64,000 bases of DNA from contig CAWGXI010000012.1 in assembly GCA_963826515.1 (NCBI GenBank), positions 806,001 through 870,000 on the forward strand, in the 5' to 3' direction. The position numbers were made by a program, and so were the translations under genes. Shown one piece after another: positions 42,453 to 51,092 of this stretch (positions are counted from its first letter, which is position 1; each line of letters starts with the position of its first letter). The notes beneath the pieces are model-generated. The model had not been told where the DNA came from, made no database searches, and saw only the letters and a list, made by a program, of their open reading frames with translations. Origin of the DNA: DATFVJ01 sp963826515 (GTDB lineage Bacteria; Actinomycetota; Actinomycetes; Streptosporangiales; Streptosporangiaceae).

Positions 42453-42761
42453 TCATGTCATCCGCTCCACCGACTCCATGTCCTCGCCGCAGAGCTCACC
42501 AAGGAACGTGAGCCAGCCGGCCGGTTGCCCGGCGTCCGGGTCGAACTCGAACGGGCACCGAGACGGTGCCTCCGTGGCCTCCTCGAGGTGTGTGAGAGAG
42601 CCCAGCGCCTTCCATAGATTCGCGATCTTGCTGTGGGTCGGCTCCCACCGCTCGATCACCCCCTTCTTGTTGATGTACCAGGTGTGCTCGAGCCTCAGGT
42701 AGAGGTGCCGGGTCACGGCGTCGGTCTCTGCCTCGGACCAGTCGGTGCCGCGCCACTTCAT
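42453..42761 (-). CDS. Small hypothetical protein
   Basis: A 102-residue acidic protein (MKWRGTDWSEAETDAVTRHL...YLRLEHTWYINKKGVIERWE...FDPDAGQPAGWLTFLGEL). GAGG lies about 10 nt before the ATG at 42761. Composition and third-position GC look like a real gene; no family recognised. The frame stays open upstream to 42968 as a Pro-rich stretch that I think is not translated. Confidence 0.55.
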   Translation of the reverse strand: MKWRGTDWSEAETDAVTRHLYLRLEHTWYINKKGVIERWEPTHSKIANLWKALGSLTHLEEATEAPSRCPFEFDPDAGQPAGWLTFLGELCGEDMESVERMT

Positions 42762-44058
42762 TCGGCCGCCTCGCTGCAGTGAAGTTTCGCACTTAGCCGG
42801 AGCGTGAAATGGCCGCCCACGAGGTAATCGGGAAGGAGCTGGCGGCCTACAGCCACCGGGGTCCGATGGCGGTGGGAACTCGATCTCGTCGAGCGGTGGT
42901 GGCGGGCCGGTACCCGTCCAGGTACCAGACGGAGGCGGAGTATACTCTGCCTGAATTTCGGCCACCATGTGCTCATGCTCGGTCCAGTGTCATCCGCCAG
43001 CGGCATGGGACCAGGTTGAGGGGTTTTCCGCCATGAGCATGGGACCACCCGGTCGCCATTAGTGGGACCAGCGGCGTTTCGCGTCGCTTGTCCCGCGTCG
43101 TCCCGGTTTGATCTTCCCCAGTCGAGCGGCTGGGAGGTCGCCGGGATGGTGTACCGGGAGGTGTCAGTGATCGAGGTTCGTGAGGCGCCTTCTCCTGCTC
43201 CTTCTCGGACTTCCCGTCCTCCGAGGGAGGGGTCCTCGGGTCCGCAGGCAGTGTCACGGCGCCCCCTCGTCGATCCAGAAGCCACCATGGCCGGAGGACC
43301 GCACAGGCAAGGCACTCCGCTGGCGCGCAGATGCACGATCCCACGACGGACCTGTGACGGGGTCAGCCCGGTATCCGCGGCGAGCACCGGCCGCGTCCTC
43401 GGTTCGCCGGACAGATGCGGGCGCACGATTTCGGCTGACTCACTGGGTGGATGGATGCCTTGGCGGTTGCCCGGGTCGCTCTACTCGCGGTACGCCGGTC
43501 GGCAGCTCCTTGATCCCGTCGGGCTGGGACGGAAGGGCGCTGAGCCGGCACGTTCCGCCGGTAGGCCGGCGAGCATCTCGTCGTAGTCGGCGCGGATCAC
43601 GCCCCGGACGTAGCGCTCGTCCACGAGGTCCCGGATCGCCTGGCCAGCAGGTCCGCGTTCTCGAGTGCGGATGTGCCCAGCGTCAGGCGCTCCCTCCCGG
43701 GTCGCGAGGCATCGGCGTCGGCTCTACGCGAGGCACTAGGCGCCGGCTGGCGGCCTGATGCCGGCGTAGAAGTCACCGGCGTCGCGCCCGAGCCTAACGA
43801 GTGGCCCGGCCGCGACGTCCGGCTGGGCGTCCCGAAGCGGGCTGTCGGCGTTGCGAAATAGGCGGCCGCGTCTTGGGCGGCCCAACTGGCCGACCTTGGC
43901 AGACCGCGCAGCCAGGTACACCGTCGTACCTGGCAATCGCCGTATCTCACAGGCACCGCGTCCGGCAAGCGCCCGGTCTGACAAGCGCCGTGGCCGGCGA
44001 GCGCCGGGCCTGGCGGTGGCCGGGCCTGGCGGTGGCCGGGCCTGGCGGGGCCGGGCCT
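42762..44058. other. Degenerate 1.3-kb region
   Basis: No intact gene. Minus-strand scraps look protein-like: around 43300-43420 HLSGEPRTRPVLAADTGLTP and SQVRRGIVHLRAS resemble a winged-helix segment, and around 43550-43640 IRDLVDERYVRGVIRADYDE is helical and well coded but stops within 60 codons. 43950-44056 holds GC-rich repeats of GGCCTGGCGGTGGCCGG. The region looks like decayed genes. Confidence 0.45.
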
Positions 44059-44091
44059 GCAGAGTGCTCGGTGCCCCGGCGAGCACTCTGC
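44059..44091. terminator. Perfect 12-bp hairpin
   Basis: GCAGAGTGCTCG (44059-44070) is exactly inverted at 44080-44091 with a 9-nt loop. It lies about 90 bp after the stop of the minus-strand HTH gene and may end that transcript. Confidence 0.65.
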
Positions 44092-44179
44092 CCGGGCTAG
44101 CGCCTAGCGCGCCTGGCGGGGATCCGGGGGTTGGATTTGCCCTGATGAGCCAGTCTGGTTCAGCACCCCTTGGTACGTG

Positions 44180-44395
44180 CTAAGCCTTGGCCTTCCCCCG
44201 GGTCGCCCCGCCGCGGCCGCGCAGGTGCACGCCCGACTCAGTGAGTATCCGGTGTACGAAGCCATACGACCTGCCGGTGGCACCGGCAAGCGAGCGGATG
44301 CTCTCACCCGACTCGTACCTCTTCTTGAGGTCTGCCGCGAGTTTCGTGCGATCAGCACCGGTCACCCGGGTGCCTTTCTTGAGGGTCTCGGTCAC
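44180..44395 (-). CDS. Small conserved helix-turn-helix protein
   Basis: A 71-residue basic protein: MTETLKKGTRVTGADRTKLA, then ADLKKRYESGESIRSLAGAT and GRSYGFVHRILTESGVHLRG, ending in GRGGATRGKAKA. The middle is a helix-turn-helix (SIRSLAGATGRSYGFVHRIL). Near-identical small proteins are widespread in actinomycetes, usually as single genes; the Lys/Arg-rich ends suggest non-specific DNA contact. Role not established. Confidence 0.83.
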   Translation of the reverse strand: MTETLKKGTRVTGADRTKLAADLKKRYESGESIRSLAGATGRSYGFVHRILTESGVHLRGRGGATRGKAKA

Positions 44396-44541
44396 AAGTA
44401 CCTCCCGTGATCTGGAGTGACCTAAGCGTTACCGTCCCTCGCCATGATCACGCATTAACGCTAGATCGGCTACCCACATCGAGGCATATGATCACTTCTT
44501 TTTTGAGAAGCCACCTATAGCACCGCGGTGACTACCCAGGT

Positions 44542-46137
44542 TCATGCAAGCGCGACCAGGTCGGCGAACTCGTCGTCCCAGGTGTCCTCAATACCGTCGG
44601 GAAGCAGCATCACCCGCTTCGGCTCGAGTGCCTCGACCGCTCCCTCATCGTGGGTGACCAGGACAATCGTGCCCCGGTAGGTGCGCAGCGCGGCGAGGAT
44701 CTCGGCGCGGCTCGCGGGATCAAGGTTGTTCGTCGGCTCATCGAGCAACAGCACGTTCGCGCCGGAAACAACGAGCAGCGCCAGCGCGAGCCGGGTCTTC
44801 TCCCCGCCGGAAAGCACTCCCGCGGGCTTGCTCACGTCCTCACCAGTGAAGAGGAAGGACCCGAGGATCCGGCGCTGCTCCGATTCTGGCAGGTCGGGTG
44901 CCGCGGATCGCATGTTCTCAAGCACGGTCCTCGCCGTGTCAAGGGTCTCGTGTTCCTGTGCGTAGTAGCCAAGGCGCAGCCCGTGCCCAGCGGTCACCTC
45001 GCCTGCGTCCTGCTCTTCCAGCCCGACAAGGAGGCGCAGCAGGGTCGTCTTACCGGCACCGTTGAGACCCAGAACGACCACCCGGCTGCCGCGGTCCACG
45101 GCCAGATCCACGCCGGTGAAGACCTCAAGGGAGCCATAGCTCTTGGACAGCCCCGACGCGCTCAGCGGCACCCGCCCGCATGGCGCGGGGGTGGGGAACC
45201 TGAGGCGCGCAACGCGGTCCGCCCTGCGCTCCGTCGCGGCGCCCGCCAGTAGCCGGTGTGCCCGCCGCTCCATTCCCTGCGCGGCCTTGGCCTTGGTGGC
45301 CTTGGCACGCATCCGGTCCGCCTGCGCCTGCAGGGCCGCCGCCTGGCGTTCGGCATTGGCCCGCTCGCGCCTGCGGCGCCGTTCCGCTGCGTCGCGCTGC
45401 TCCAGGTACGCGTGCCAGCCCACATTGTGCAGATCAAGGACGCAGCGGTTCGCGTCCAGGTGGAACACCTTGTTGACCACGGCCTCCAGCAGCGCCGCGT
45501 GGTGACTGATCACGACAAGGCCGCCCCGATGCGCGCGGAGGTGGTCACGCAGCCACGAGATGGAATCGGCGTCCAGGTGGTTGGTCGGCTCGTCGAGCAG
45601 GAGTGTCTCCGCACCACTGAACAGGATGCGGGCAAGTTCCACCCGGCGCCGCTGGCCACCGGACATGCTCCTGAGCGGCTGTCCGAGGACGCGGTCAGGC
45701 AGGCCGAGGCTGGCCGCCATCGAGGCCGCTTCCGCTTCCGCTGCGTAACCGCCGAGCACGTGCAGCCTGTCCTCGAACCCTGAGTAGGCACGGATCGCGT
45801 CGTCCCTGCGCCCATCCGTCTCGGCCATCTGATGCTGCGCCTTACGCATTCCCGCCAGCACCTCGTCGAGACCGCGCGCGGAGAGAATCCTGTCCATGGC
45901 CAGCATGTCGAGATCGCCCGTGCGCGGATCCTGGGGCAGGTATCCGACGGTGCCCGTACGTCGCACCGCGCCCGCGGCTGGCAGCGCCTCACCCGCGAGC
46001 ACGCGGGCGAGCGTCGTCTTGCCTGCACCGTTCCTGCCAACGAGGCCGATCCGGTCTCCTTGGGCGATCTGGATCGACGCATCATCGATCAACAGCCGCG
46101 CGCCGGCGCGCAGCTCAAGGCCAGATGCAACGAGCAC
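44542..46137 (-). CDS. ABC-F family ATPase
   Basis: A 531-residue protein with two ATPase domains and no membrane segment. Domain 1: Walker A GRNGAGKTT, signature MSGGQRRRVELAR, Walker B TLLLDEPTNHLD. Domain 2: LGLNGAGKTT, LSGGEKTRLALA, VLLLDEPTNNLD. The linker between them (about residues 235-300) is Arg/Ala-rich and charged (RRRRRERANAERQAAALQAQ), like the P-site tRNA interaction motif of translational ABC-F proteins. These act on ribosomes, in translation or antibiotic protection. The GTG at 46137 is preceded by AAGGAG at about 11 nt. Confidence 0.93.
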   Translation of the reverse strand: MLVASGLELRAGARLLIDDASIQIAQGDRIGLVGRNGAGKTTLARVLAGEALPAAGAVRRTGTVGYLPQDPRTGDLDMLAMDRILSARGLDEVLAGMRKAQHQMAETDGRRDDAIRAYSGFEDRLHVLGGYAAEAEAASMAASLGLPDRVLGQPLRSMSGGQRRRVELARILFSGAETLLLDEPTNHLDADSISWLRDHLRAHRGGLVVISHHAALLEAVVNKVFHLDANRCVLDLHNVGWHAYLEQRDAAERRRRRERANAERQAAALQAQADRMRAKATKAKAAQGMERRAHRLLAGAATERRADRVARLRFPTPAPCGRVPLSASGLSKSYGSLEVFTGVDLAVDRGSRVVVLGLNGAGKTTLLRLLVGLEEQDAGEVTAGHGLRLGYYAQEHETLDTARTVLENMRSAAPDLPESEQRRILGSFLFTGEDVSKPAGVLSGGEKTRLALALLVVSGANVLLLDEPTNNLDPASRAEILAALRTYRGTIVLVTHDEGAVEALEPKRVMLLPDGIEDTWDDEFADLVALA

Positions 46138-46252
46138 TGGGAGTGCCACTCCTTCTGATGCCGGGTTTTGCGGGCGAGCTCCACCAGCGCGTCGGCCGGT
46201 CCATCGAATCTCACCGGTTGCCGGTGCCCCGGATGAGGGGCCCTGGCGGGGA

Positions 46253-46296
46253 CCGCGGGTTATCACCCGCGGCGTACCCCCGAGTGAGACTCGGGG
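46253..46296 (-). promoter_or_regulatory. Two adjacent hairpins in the ABC-F leader
   Basis: CCGCGGGT/ACCCGCGG (46253-46260 and 46265-46272, loop 4) and CCCCGAGT/ACTCGGGG (46278-46285 and 46289-46296, loop 3) lie about 115-160 bp upstream of the ABC-F start. They could form an attenuator in its 5' leader, as in several antibiotic-induced ABC-F genes, but there is no T-run. Confidence 0.45.
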
Positions 46297-46420
46297 TTAC
46301 GGCGCGCGCCCCGTCAGATTCAAAGCGGCAGCATAGGGTCATTCTACGGTGGCCTGCGGACTCGCGGCCACTGCATTTCGGCCGGGCCCGCGCGCTAACC
46401 AGCACACGGTCTGCGTGGCC

Positions 46421-46650
46421 CGGGCTGTGCCGGCCCGGGCTGCGCCGGCCCGGCCGCGCCGGCCCGGGCTGCGCCGGCCCGGTCCGCGCTGGCCCGGCTG
46501 CGCTGGCCCGGTCTGCGCCGGCCCGGGCTGCGCTGGGCCGGTCTGCGCCGGCCCGGTCTGCGCCGGCTCGGGCTGCGCTGGGCAGGTCTGCGCTGGCCCC
46601 GTCTGCGCTGGGCAGGTCTGCGCTGGCCCGGTCTGCGCTGGGCAGGGCGC
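46421..46650. repeat. GC-rich 13-15-bp tandem repeat
   Basis: About fifteen imperfect copies of a unit like GCGCTGGCCCGGTCT (variants GCGCCGGCCCGGGCT) fill the gap between acVLRF1 and the ABC-F leader. All frames are open on both strands because of the repeat; I do not regard them as genes. Confidence 0.85.
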
Positions 46651-46670
46651 GAGTTCCGACCCCGGTGCGG

Positions 46671-47396
46671 TCACCGGCCCGCGGCCGTGGGAGGCGCGGG
46701 CTCGATCAGCCTGATCCGCACGGCACGGAACAGCTTCGGCGTGTCGCGCAGCACCGCGAGCCTTGGCTCGGGCACGGTGAGGAACCGTTCCACGGCAAGA
46801 TCGAAGTATGGCCGCATCCTGTCGTCCTGTCGCATTCGCCCGATCGCCATCCGGTCACCGCCGAGCACAACGGCGTCGAGCCGGCCCGGATATCGCTCGA
46901 ACACACGGGCGGCCGTTTCAGCGGCCGCGGACACGGCCTCCCCCGCCTGCTTTTCCCTCCGCCGCGCGAAACGCTGCTGTGAAGTTCCACCGGCCGCGCT
47001 GCGCCCGTGAACCAGCCGTGAGCCGGTCTTGGATACGATAAGGCGCGGCGGGGCACCGGAAAATACACCGGCAGCGTAGCCGCCGAGACGGACGATAAGG
47101 ACGCCGACTGTCCGGTCCGCGGACGCGTGTGCCGCGATCCGCTCGGCTACGTCATCCGGTTCTCCCGCCGTCAATGACAACGCCGTCGCGTCCGCCAAAC
47201 CGGGCAATGGCGGAAACGGCGCGTGACACTCGGCTATCGCACCGTCTTCACCCGTATACCGAACGGCTGCCGCCACTGGCGCAACTTCTGCTCCGCCATG
47301 CCCGGCGGTGAATGTGGAGAGCCAGCAAACTATGCGTTCGGGAGCAATGTCCAGCCACCGGCCGCCAGCGAGCGCATCAGGTGCCGAGTTCCTCAC
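46671..47396 (-). CDS. acVLRF1-family peptidyl-tRNA hydrolase
   Basis: A 241-residue member of the actinobacterial Vms1-like release-factor group, thought to release stalled nascent chains from ribosomes or tRNA. The diagnostic loop is GGTSQQRFARRREKQAGEAV, in which the Gln of the release-factor-like GTSQQ motif is catalytic. IVRLGGYAAGVF and RLDAVVLGGDRMAI frame it. The GTG at 47396 has GGAGG about 9 nt upstream. It is a neighbour of the ABC-F gene on the same strand, separated by the tandem repeat. Confidence 0.87.
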   Translation of the reverse strand: MRNSAPDALAGGRWLDIAPERIVCWLSTFTAGHGGAEVAPVAAAVRYTGEDGAIAECHAPFPPLPGLADATALSLTAGEPDDVAERIAAHASADRTVGVLIVRLGGYAAGVFSGAPPRLIVSKTGSRLVHGRSAAGGTSQQRFARRREKQAGEAVSAAAETAARVFERYPGRLDAVVLGGDRMAIGRMRQDDRMRPYFDLAVERFLTVPEPRLAVLRDTPKLFRAVRIRLIEPAPPTAAGR

Positions 47397-47660
47397 TACG
47401 CAAAGCCTCCGTGCGATTACTATCTGACAGGGGTCTCATCCGGCCGGCACCATTGTGCGGGTCCAGGAGACCACCCGGGCCGGCATTTGCCCGCGGGGAC
47501 CCGGACCGGGGCTCATGGGGGCCCGCAGACGTCTGCAGTTCGGCAATCTAGCGGGGTTCGGGGCGGCTAATGGGCATCGTGCAGCCAAAAGATTCCGCGC
47601 ACAGACGACTCCACGCGGCGGGCACGCGGCAGCGCCCATCACCATTCAAGGAAGATGCTG
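47397..47660. other. Divergent promoter region
   Basis: Between acVLRF1 and the SseB-like gene. AAGGAAG (47648-47654) serves the SseB-like start; I see no confident promoter boxes. Confidence 0.4.
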
Positions 47661-48470
47661 ATGACGATACGATCCGATCTTGCCGCACCGGCGGGCTTCC
47701 CGGCCAACAGCGTGGAAAATGCGCTCTATGGCGCCGTCAGGGACCGGACGCGGGTGGGCGAACTTCTGGACGAACTGTGTCATGGCCGGCTATGGCTGCC
47801 GCTGCCTGATGACCGGCCCGTTACTGACGGGCACGCGCTCACGCTGCCGACGGTCCGCTATCTCGACGCCGAATTCGTCCCTGCCTTCACGTCAGCTGGC
47901 CAGCTCCGCGAGGTACTCGGCCGAGCGGGCCCGGACATGGGGCACGGCACCCCTGTGCGGCAGAGCCACGCATCTGCGGTCCGGGGCGGGGAGGTGCCGC
48001 ACGCGGTCGTGCCGGCCGTGCAGCTTGCCCGGCTGCTGCCTGCCGGGCTGGGCATCGCGCTGAACCCGGGCGCCGCGGTGAGTGTCCCCATCTACCCCGA
48101 TGACGTCGCCTTTCTCGCGAGTACACATGCCGTCATCGGCGGCAGCAAGGTCCGCGTCGGTCCTCCGCCTGAGCAGCCGAGCAGGCTCCTCAGCACGGTC
48201 GCAGCGAGCCTGCGCACCGTGCAGGCCGCCAAGTCGGCCACCAGTGCCTGGCTGACCACAGAAGAAGGGCAGGGGCTCGTTATCTGCGTGACGCTGGACA
48301 ACCCGCAGGACGGCTCCGCACAAGGGGCCGTGGCGGACGTGGTGCAGCACGCGGTGGACGTCACTGGGCCGCGGTTCGCAGTCGACGTCATGTTTCCTGG
48401 CGAGTTTGAGCCCGGGCCGCTGGAGCAGTGGACGGCAGCAAACGCCCAACCGTTCTACCTACGTGCCTAA
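47661..48470 (+). CDS. SseB-like protein
   Basis: A 269-residue protein with an SseB N-terminal domain (SVENALYGAVRDRTRVGELL...LWLPLPDD, TVRYLDAEFVPAFTSAGQLR) and a C-terminal SseB_C-like domain (KVRVGPPPEQPSRLLSTVAA...FAVDVMFPGEFEPGPLEQW). SseB proteins are named from an enhanced serine-sensitivity phenotype in Escherichia coli; in actinobacteria the function is unknown. AAGGAAG lies about 6 nt before the ATG at 47661, which I prefer to 47655. Confidence 0.82.
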   Translation: MTIRSDLAAPAGFPANSVENALYGAVRDRTRVGELLDELCHGRLWLPLPDDRPVTDGHALTLPTVRYLDAEFVPAFTSAGQLREVLGRAGPDMGHGTPVRQSHASAVRGGEVPHAVVPAVQLARLLPAGLGIALNPGAAVSVPIYPDDVAFLASTHAVIGGSKVRVGPPPEQPSRLLSTVAASLRTVQAAKSATSAWLTTEEGQGLVICVTLDNPQDGSAQGAVADVVQHAVDVTGPRFAVDVMFPGEFEPGPLEQWTAANAQPFYLRA

Positions 48471-48522
48471 GCCTGCCCGGCTGGGTGAATCCCCGCGCCC
48501 GTCAGCTCATGATCTGTTTTCG

Positions 48523-48559
48523 TGTTTACCTGCCTGCGCTATTTGCAGGCAGGTAAACA
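48523..48559. terminator. Bidirectional terminator
   Basis: TGTTTACCTGCCTGC (48523-48537) is perfectly inverted at 48545-48559 with a 7-nt loop. It is AT-rich at the outer end on both sides and lies between the convergent SseB-like gene and the suf operon. Confidence 0.85.
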
Positions 48560-48675
48560 TGGTTTCGGATCATGGTCAGGTCATGGCGCATGCGACACTG
48601 GACCCTTGCCGGAGGGGTTCGACCCAAGCAGGCCGATGTACGTGCCTGTAAGCCGGGCGTGGGCGCAGCTGGCCG

Positions 48676-49086
48676 TCAGACGTTGAAGCCGAGCGCGCGG
48701 AGTTGCTCCCGGCCATCCTCGGTGATCTTGTCCGGTCCCCACGGCGGCAGCCAGACCCAGTTGATGTGGAATCCTTGCACCAGGCCATCAAGTGCCTCGG
48801 CGGCCTGATCCTCGATCACGTCCGTGAGCGGGCAGGCCGCGCTGGTGAGTGTCATGTCGATGGTGGCTACGCCGTCGTCGGCCAGATCAACGCCATAGAC
48901 GAGGCCAAGGTCGACCACGTTGATACCAAGCTCGGGGTCCACCACGTCACGCAGCGCCTCAAGAACCTCGTCGGCCTCGGGGGAAAGCTGCTCGCCAGCC
49001 AGCGGAATGGCCAGCTCTGCGGCGGCCTCGGCGTCCTGGCTGGCAACCTGCCCGGCCGTCTGCTCACTTATCGCGTTCTCCGTCAT
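48676..49086 (-). CDS. sufT: MIP18/DUF59 family Fe-S assembly protein (SufT)
   Basis: A 136-residue protein with the MIP18/DUF59 domain: LRDVVDPELGINVVDLGLVY and TLTSAACPLTDVIEDQ with the reactive Cys. It helps mature iron-sulfur proteins. The first 40 residues (TAGQVASQDAEAAAELAIPL) are a family-variable extension. The ATG at 49086 overlaps the sufU stop (ATGA). Last gene of the suf operon. Confidence 0.92.
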   Translation of the reverse strand: MTENAISEQTAGQVASQDAEAAAELAIPLAGEQLSPEADEVLEALRDVVDPELGINVVDLGLVYGVDLADDGVATIDMTLTSAACPLTDVIEDQAAEALDGLVQGFHINWVWLPPWGPDKITEDGREQLRALGFNV

Positions 49087-49640
49087 GATGCACGTCCTGC
49101 CTTCCCGTTGAGCGCCCGGATCGTCGCGTCCTTCCAAGCCATCCAGCCAAGCAGGGCGCATTTAACCCGGGCCGGGTACTTGGCCACGCCCGCGAAGGCG
49201 ACCGCGTCCTCCAGCGTGTCCTCGTCCGGCGCCACGTCTCCCCGCGCCTGCATGAGCGCGAGGAACGCGTCGCCCACCGCGAGCGCCTCGTCGACGGTTT
49301 TCCCGATCACGAGATCCGTCATGACAGAAGCGCTCGCCTGGCTGATTGAACAGCCGAGCGCGTCGTACGACACGTCGCTCACCCGAACGTCTCCGTCTGC
49401 TGGGCTGTTCGCGGCGCTTTCTGCGGCGTCGTCCGCCACGTCGTCCACGCCGTCCGCGTCGTTCGCCGTATCGCCTGCGGGACCGTCCTTGGCGCGGCTG
49501 AGCCTGACGCGGAGGGTCACCTCGTCACCGCAGGTCGGATTGATGTGATGCACCTCGGCGTCGTAAGGCTCCCGCAGCCCCCTGTGGTGCGGGTGGCGGT
49601 AGTGGTCCAGGATGATCTCCTGGTAAATCGACTGAAGCAT
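49083..49640 (-). CDS. sufU: Zinc-dependent sulfurtransferase SufU
   Basis: A 185-residue SufU, which accepts sulfur from SufS. Start MLQSIYQEIILDHYRHPHHRG is typical. Zinc/active-site Cys residues are in NPTCGDEV, ALGCSISQAS and ARVKCALLGW, and the GRR-region-type insertion that separates SufU from IscU is present. Unusual: an acidic insertion of about 30 residues (DTANDADGVDDVADDAAESA) after the first Cys loop. Overlaps sufT; 129 bp separate it from sufS. Confidence 0.94.
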   Translation of the reverse strand: MLQSIYQEIILDHYRHPHHRGLREPYDAEVHHINPTCGDEVTLRVRLSRAKDGPAGDTANDADGVDDVADDAAESAANSPADGDVRVSDVSYDALGCSISQASASVMTDLVIGKTVDEALAVGDAFLALMQARGDVAPDEDTLEDAVAFAGVAKYPARVKCALLGWMAWKDATIRALNGKAGRAS

Positions 49641-49769
49641 TACGCCGCTCTAGCTCTTGATATCATTGCGCTGCTTGGGAAACCCTCTGACGCGGCCATA
49701 GCTGCCTGGCCCGATTGTGCCTGGCGCCCTGTTTGTGGCACACCTGCCGAACTCAACGTTCACGACGAC

Positions 49770-51092
49770 TCACACTGTTCCGAAGAACTGCTGCGCGTAC
49801 CGCACTCCGTCGGCAAGCGCTTGTACCTCGGCCGATGTGTTGTAGACGTAGAAGGTGGCACGCGTGGTCGCCTGCACCTGGTACCTGCGGTGCAGCGGCC
49901 ACGCGCAGTGGTGCCCTGTCCGCACCGCGATGCCTAGCTCGTCAAGCACCTGGCCAACGTCGTGCGGGTGTATTCCCGCCACGGTGAAAGCGACCGCACT
50001 ACCGCGATCCCCGCTGCCGCGCGGGCCGAGGATCCTTACACCAGGGATCTCGCCAAGTACCGCAAGCGCCTGCGTCGTCAGCATCTCCTCGTATGCGGCC
50101 ACATTTGCCATGCCGAGATCGGTCAGATAGTCGCAGGCCGCTGCGAGCCCGACTGCCTGTGGGGCCATCGGCACGCCTGCCTCGAACCGCTGCGGCGGCG
50201 GGAGGAAGGTCGAGGCTTCCAGCCGGACGACTTCGATCATCGATCCGCCCGTGATGAACGGCGGCATCACTTCGAGCAACTCGCGCCGGCCCCACAGCAC
50301 GCCGATGCCGGAGGGACCGAGCATCTTGTGACCGGAGAAGGCGAGGAAGTCCACGCCGAGCGTGGATACGTCCACCGGCTGGTGCGGCACGGACTGGGCG
50401 GCGTCGGCAAGAACAAGTGCACCAGCTCTATGGGCGCGGCGGGCAATCTCCGTCACGGGCGGTATCGTGCCGAGCACGTTCGATTGGTGACTGAGCGCGA
50501 CGATTTTCGTGTGCTCGCAGATCAGCGTGTCGAGTGCGTCGAGGTCGAGGCGGCCATCCTCGGTAAGGCCGAACCAGCGCAGGGTGGCGCCGGTGCGCTG
50601 GCACAGCTGCTGCCAGGGCACCAGGTTCGCGTGGTGCTCAAGCTCCGTGACCAGGACCTCGTCGCCGGGGCCGACGGCGAAACGCGCCGCCGCCGGGTCG
50701 GCGGCGGGCAGCGCCGCCGCGTTGCTCATCGCATAAGCGACCAGGTTGATCGCCTCGGTCGCGTTCTTGGTGAACACGACCTCGCCCGGCTGTGCGCCGA
50801 TGAAGGAGGCCACAGTGGCTCTGGCGCTCTCGTACGCGTCGGTGGCCTCCTCGGCGAGCAGGTGGGCGCCGCGGTGCACGGCGGCGTTGTGGCATTCGTA
50901 GAACTCACGCTCAGCGTCGAGCACCTGCCGCGGCTTCTGTGAGGTGGCTCCCGAGTCGAGATACACCAATGGCCTGCCGCCCCGCACGGTCCTTGACAGG
51001 ATCGGGAAATCGGCGCGGACCTTGTCCACGTCGAAGACCGGGCCGGCCGAAGCTGCGGCCTCGTCCGCCGTCGCGTGCGGTGTCATGGTCAT
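49770..51092 (-). CDS. sufS: Cysteine desulfurase SufS
   Basis: A 440-residue group II cysteine desulfurase that supplies persulfide sulfur. PLP-Lys is in FSGHKMLGPSGIGVLWG; the catalytic Cys is in RTGHHCAWPLHRRY; NYLDSGAT-like YLDSGATSQKP is at the N-terminus. Length is slightly above 410 because of short Ala-rich insertions (ALPAADPAAARFAVG). It overlaps sufC by four bases (ATGA). Confidence 0.96.
   Translation of the reverse strand: MTMTPHATADEAAASAGPVFDVDKVRADFPILSRTVRGGRPLVYLDSGATSQKPRQVLDAEREFYECHNAAVHRGAHLLAEEATDAYESARATVASFIGAQPGEVVFTKNATEAINLVAYAMSNAAALPAADPAAARFAVGPGDEVLVTELEHHANLVPWQQLCQRTGATLRWFGLTEDGRLDLDALDTLICEHTKIVALSHQSNVLGTIPPVTEIARRAHRAGALVLADAAQSVPHQPVDVSTLGVDFLAFSGHKMLGPSGIGVLWGRRELLEVMPPFITGGSMIEVVRLEASTFLPPPQRFEAGVPMAPQAVGLAAACDYLTDLGMANVAAYEEMLTTQALAVLGEIPGVRILGPRGSGDRGSAVAFTVAGIHPHDVGQVLDELGIAVRTGHHCAWPLHRRYQVQATTRATFYVYNTSAEVQALADGVRYAQQFFGTV

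Noticed and set aside
46339..46714. PAQTG-repeat proteins on both strands
   Set aside because: The GC-rich tandem repeat keeps all frames open; there is no ribosome site, no non-repeat domain and both strands look equally coding.
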